NCBI GenBank assembly: GCA_021157485.1
Contig: JAGGWO010000094.1
Span: forward strand, 1-5,814
From: Sulfurimonas sp.
GTDB lineage: Bacteria > Campylobacterota > Campylobacteria > Campylobacterales > Sulfurimonadaceae
Length of the DNA stretch: 5,814 nucleotides
Direction: 5' to 3'
Each line of letters begins with the position of its first letter. The stretch's first letter is position 1. Positions 5,437 through 5,814 of the stretch are shown in pieces. Under the pieces are notes generated by a model. It was not told the origin of the DNA and searched no databases. It was given only the letters and a program-made list of their open reading frames with translations. Both the position numbers and the translations under genes were made by a program.

Positions 5437-5610
5437 CTTTCTAACACCTGGGATTAATCCCTCGTTTGCCATTTTTCTAAAACAGATACGACAGATACCA
5501 AAGTCACGAAGTACTGAATGTGGACGACCACAGATTTGACATCTTGTGTATCCGCGTACTTTAAACTTAGGTTCTCTTTTCGCTTTAGCGATCATAGACT
5601 TTTTAGCCAT
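5425..5610 (-). CDS. rpsN: 30S ribosomal protein S14, zinc-binding type (type Z)
   Basis: S14 sits in the head of the 30S subunit and is needed for late assembly. The protein is 61 residues, the short type Z form, compared with 101 in E. coli. It has both CxxC pairs that hold one zinc ion: C24-x-x-C27 and C40-x-x-C43. Around them is the family pattern [20 protein letters not shown] and [20 protein letters not shown], ending in SSW. The N-terminus ([15 protein letters not shown]) is basic. The ATG overlaps the rplE stop by one base (TAATG), and GGGAG lies six bases upstream within the rplE end, so translation is tightly coupled to L5. Some bacteria also carry a zinc-free S14 paralogue elsewhere, but none is visible here. 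Confidence 0.98.
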   Translation of the reverse strand: MAKKSMIAKAKREPKFKVRGYTRCQICGRPHSVLRDFGICRICFRKMANEGLIPGVRKSSW

Positions 5611-5814
5611 TAGTTACTCCCTTTAGTAAAAGGCATGCCCATTTTCTCTAAAAGAGCAAAACCAGCCTTATCTGAATCAGCAGTTGTAACAACTGTGATA
5701 TTCATACCATGAATTTGCATGATTGAATCATAGCTAACTTCTGGGAAGATAAGTTGTTCTTGAAGACCGAAGTTATAGTTACCACGACCATCAAAACCAT
5801 TTCTTGGAACACCA
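5610..5814 (-). CDS. rplE: 50S ribosomal protein L5, C-terminal part (runs off right edge)
   Basis: L5 binds 5S rRNA and contacts the P-site tRNA from the central protuberance. Only the last 67 residues are in the window; the N-terminal part lies beyond base 5814. The recognisable segment is [19 protein letters not shown], followed by [18 protein letters not shown] and the end [15 protein letters not shown], which aligns with E. coli L5 (FDGRGNYSMGVREQIIFPE, DITITTTAKSDEEG, PFRK). It ends five residues past the E. coli PFRK motif. Its stop TAA overlaps the rpsN ATG by one base. It is cut only by the window edge, with no sign of damage. Confidence 0.96.
   Translation of the reverse strand, partial: GVPRNGFDGRGNYNFGLQEQLIFPEVSYDSIMQIHGMNITVVTTADSDKAGFALLEKMGMPFTKGSN

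Noticed and set aside
914..5814. A novel biological system within the minus-strand genes
   Set aside because: All ten genes are recognisable housekeeping genes in a familiar order. No foreign insertion, fusion, frameshift or mobile element was seen.

Overview
The window is the distal part of a ribosomal-protein (spc-type) operon on the minus strand, followed by three short, independently transcribed units. AT-rich DNA, the order rplE-rpsN-rpsH-rplF-rplR-rpsE-rplO-secY-map-infA, the lack of rpmD (L30) and adk, a zinc-binding S14, and promoters with a good -10 box but no -35 box all suggest a Campylobacterota (epsilonproteobacterial) chromosome. A Sulfurimonas-like genus is my best guess, but it is inference and not proven by the sequence.

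Layout by position. 1-276 (minus): the start of an exported TPR-repeat protein that runs off the left edge. 277-378: a divergent intergenic region with a -10 box on each strand and a 12-bp perfect palindrome between them. 379-501 (plus): a 40-residue single-pass membrane protein that I do not recognise, with its stop codon inside a hairpin. 502-591: a short intergenic region with a perfect TATAAT box. 592-885 (plus): an AroQ/PchB-like chorismate mutase-family protein. 883-916: a hairpin between convergent genes whose two arms contain the stop codons of the chorismate mutase and of infA. 914-5814 (minus): the operon, read from right to left as rplE (C-terminal part only), rpsN, rpsH, rplF, rplR, rpsE, rplO, secY, map, infA.

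The operon genes form one functional group. It holds seven ribosomal proteins (three small-subunit, four large-subunit), the channel subunit of the Sec translocon, the peptidase that removes initiator Met from nascent chains, and initiation factor IF-1. Genes are packed with gaps of 0-22 bp, often with the Shine-Dalgarno inside the preceding gene. The one exception is the 77-bp rpsN-rpsH gap, which can fold into two consecutive hairpins with no T-run. It is the best candidate here for an uncharacterised regulatory element, possibly S8-related (inference). No mobile elements, CRISPR arrays, tRNA or rRNA genes were seen. Most of the window is ordinary housekeeping sequence. The less explained parts are the 40-aa membrane protein, the rpsN-rpsH leader structure and the Glu-for-Gln change in the chorismate mutase active site.
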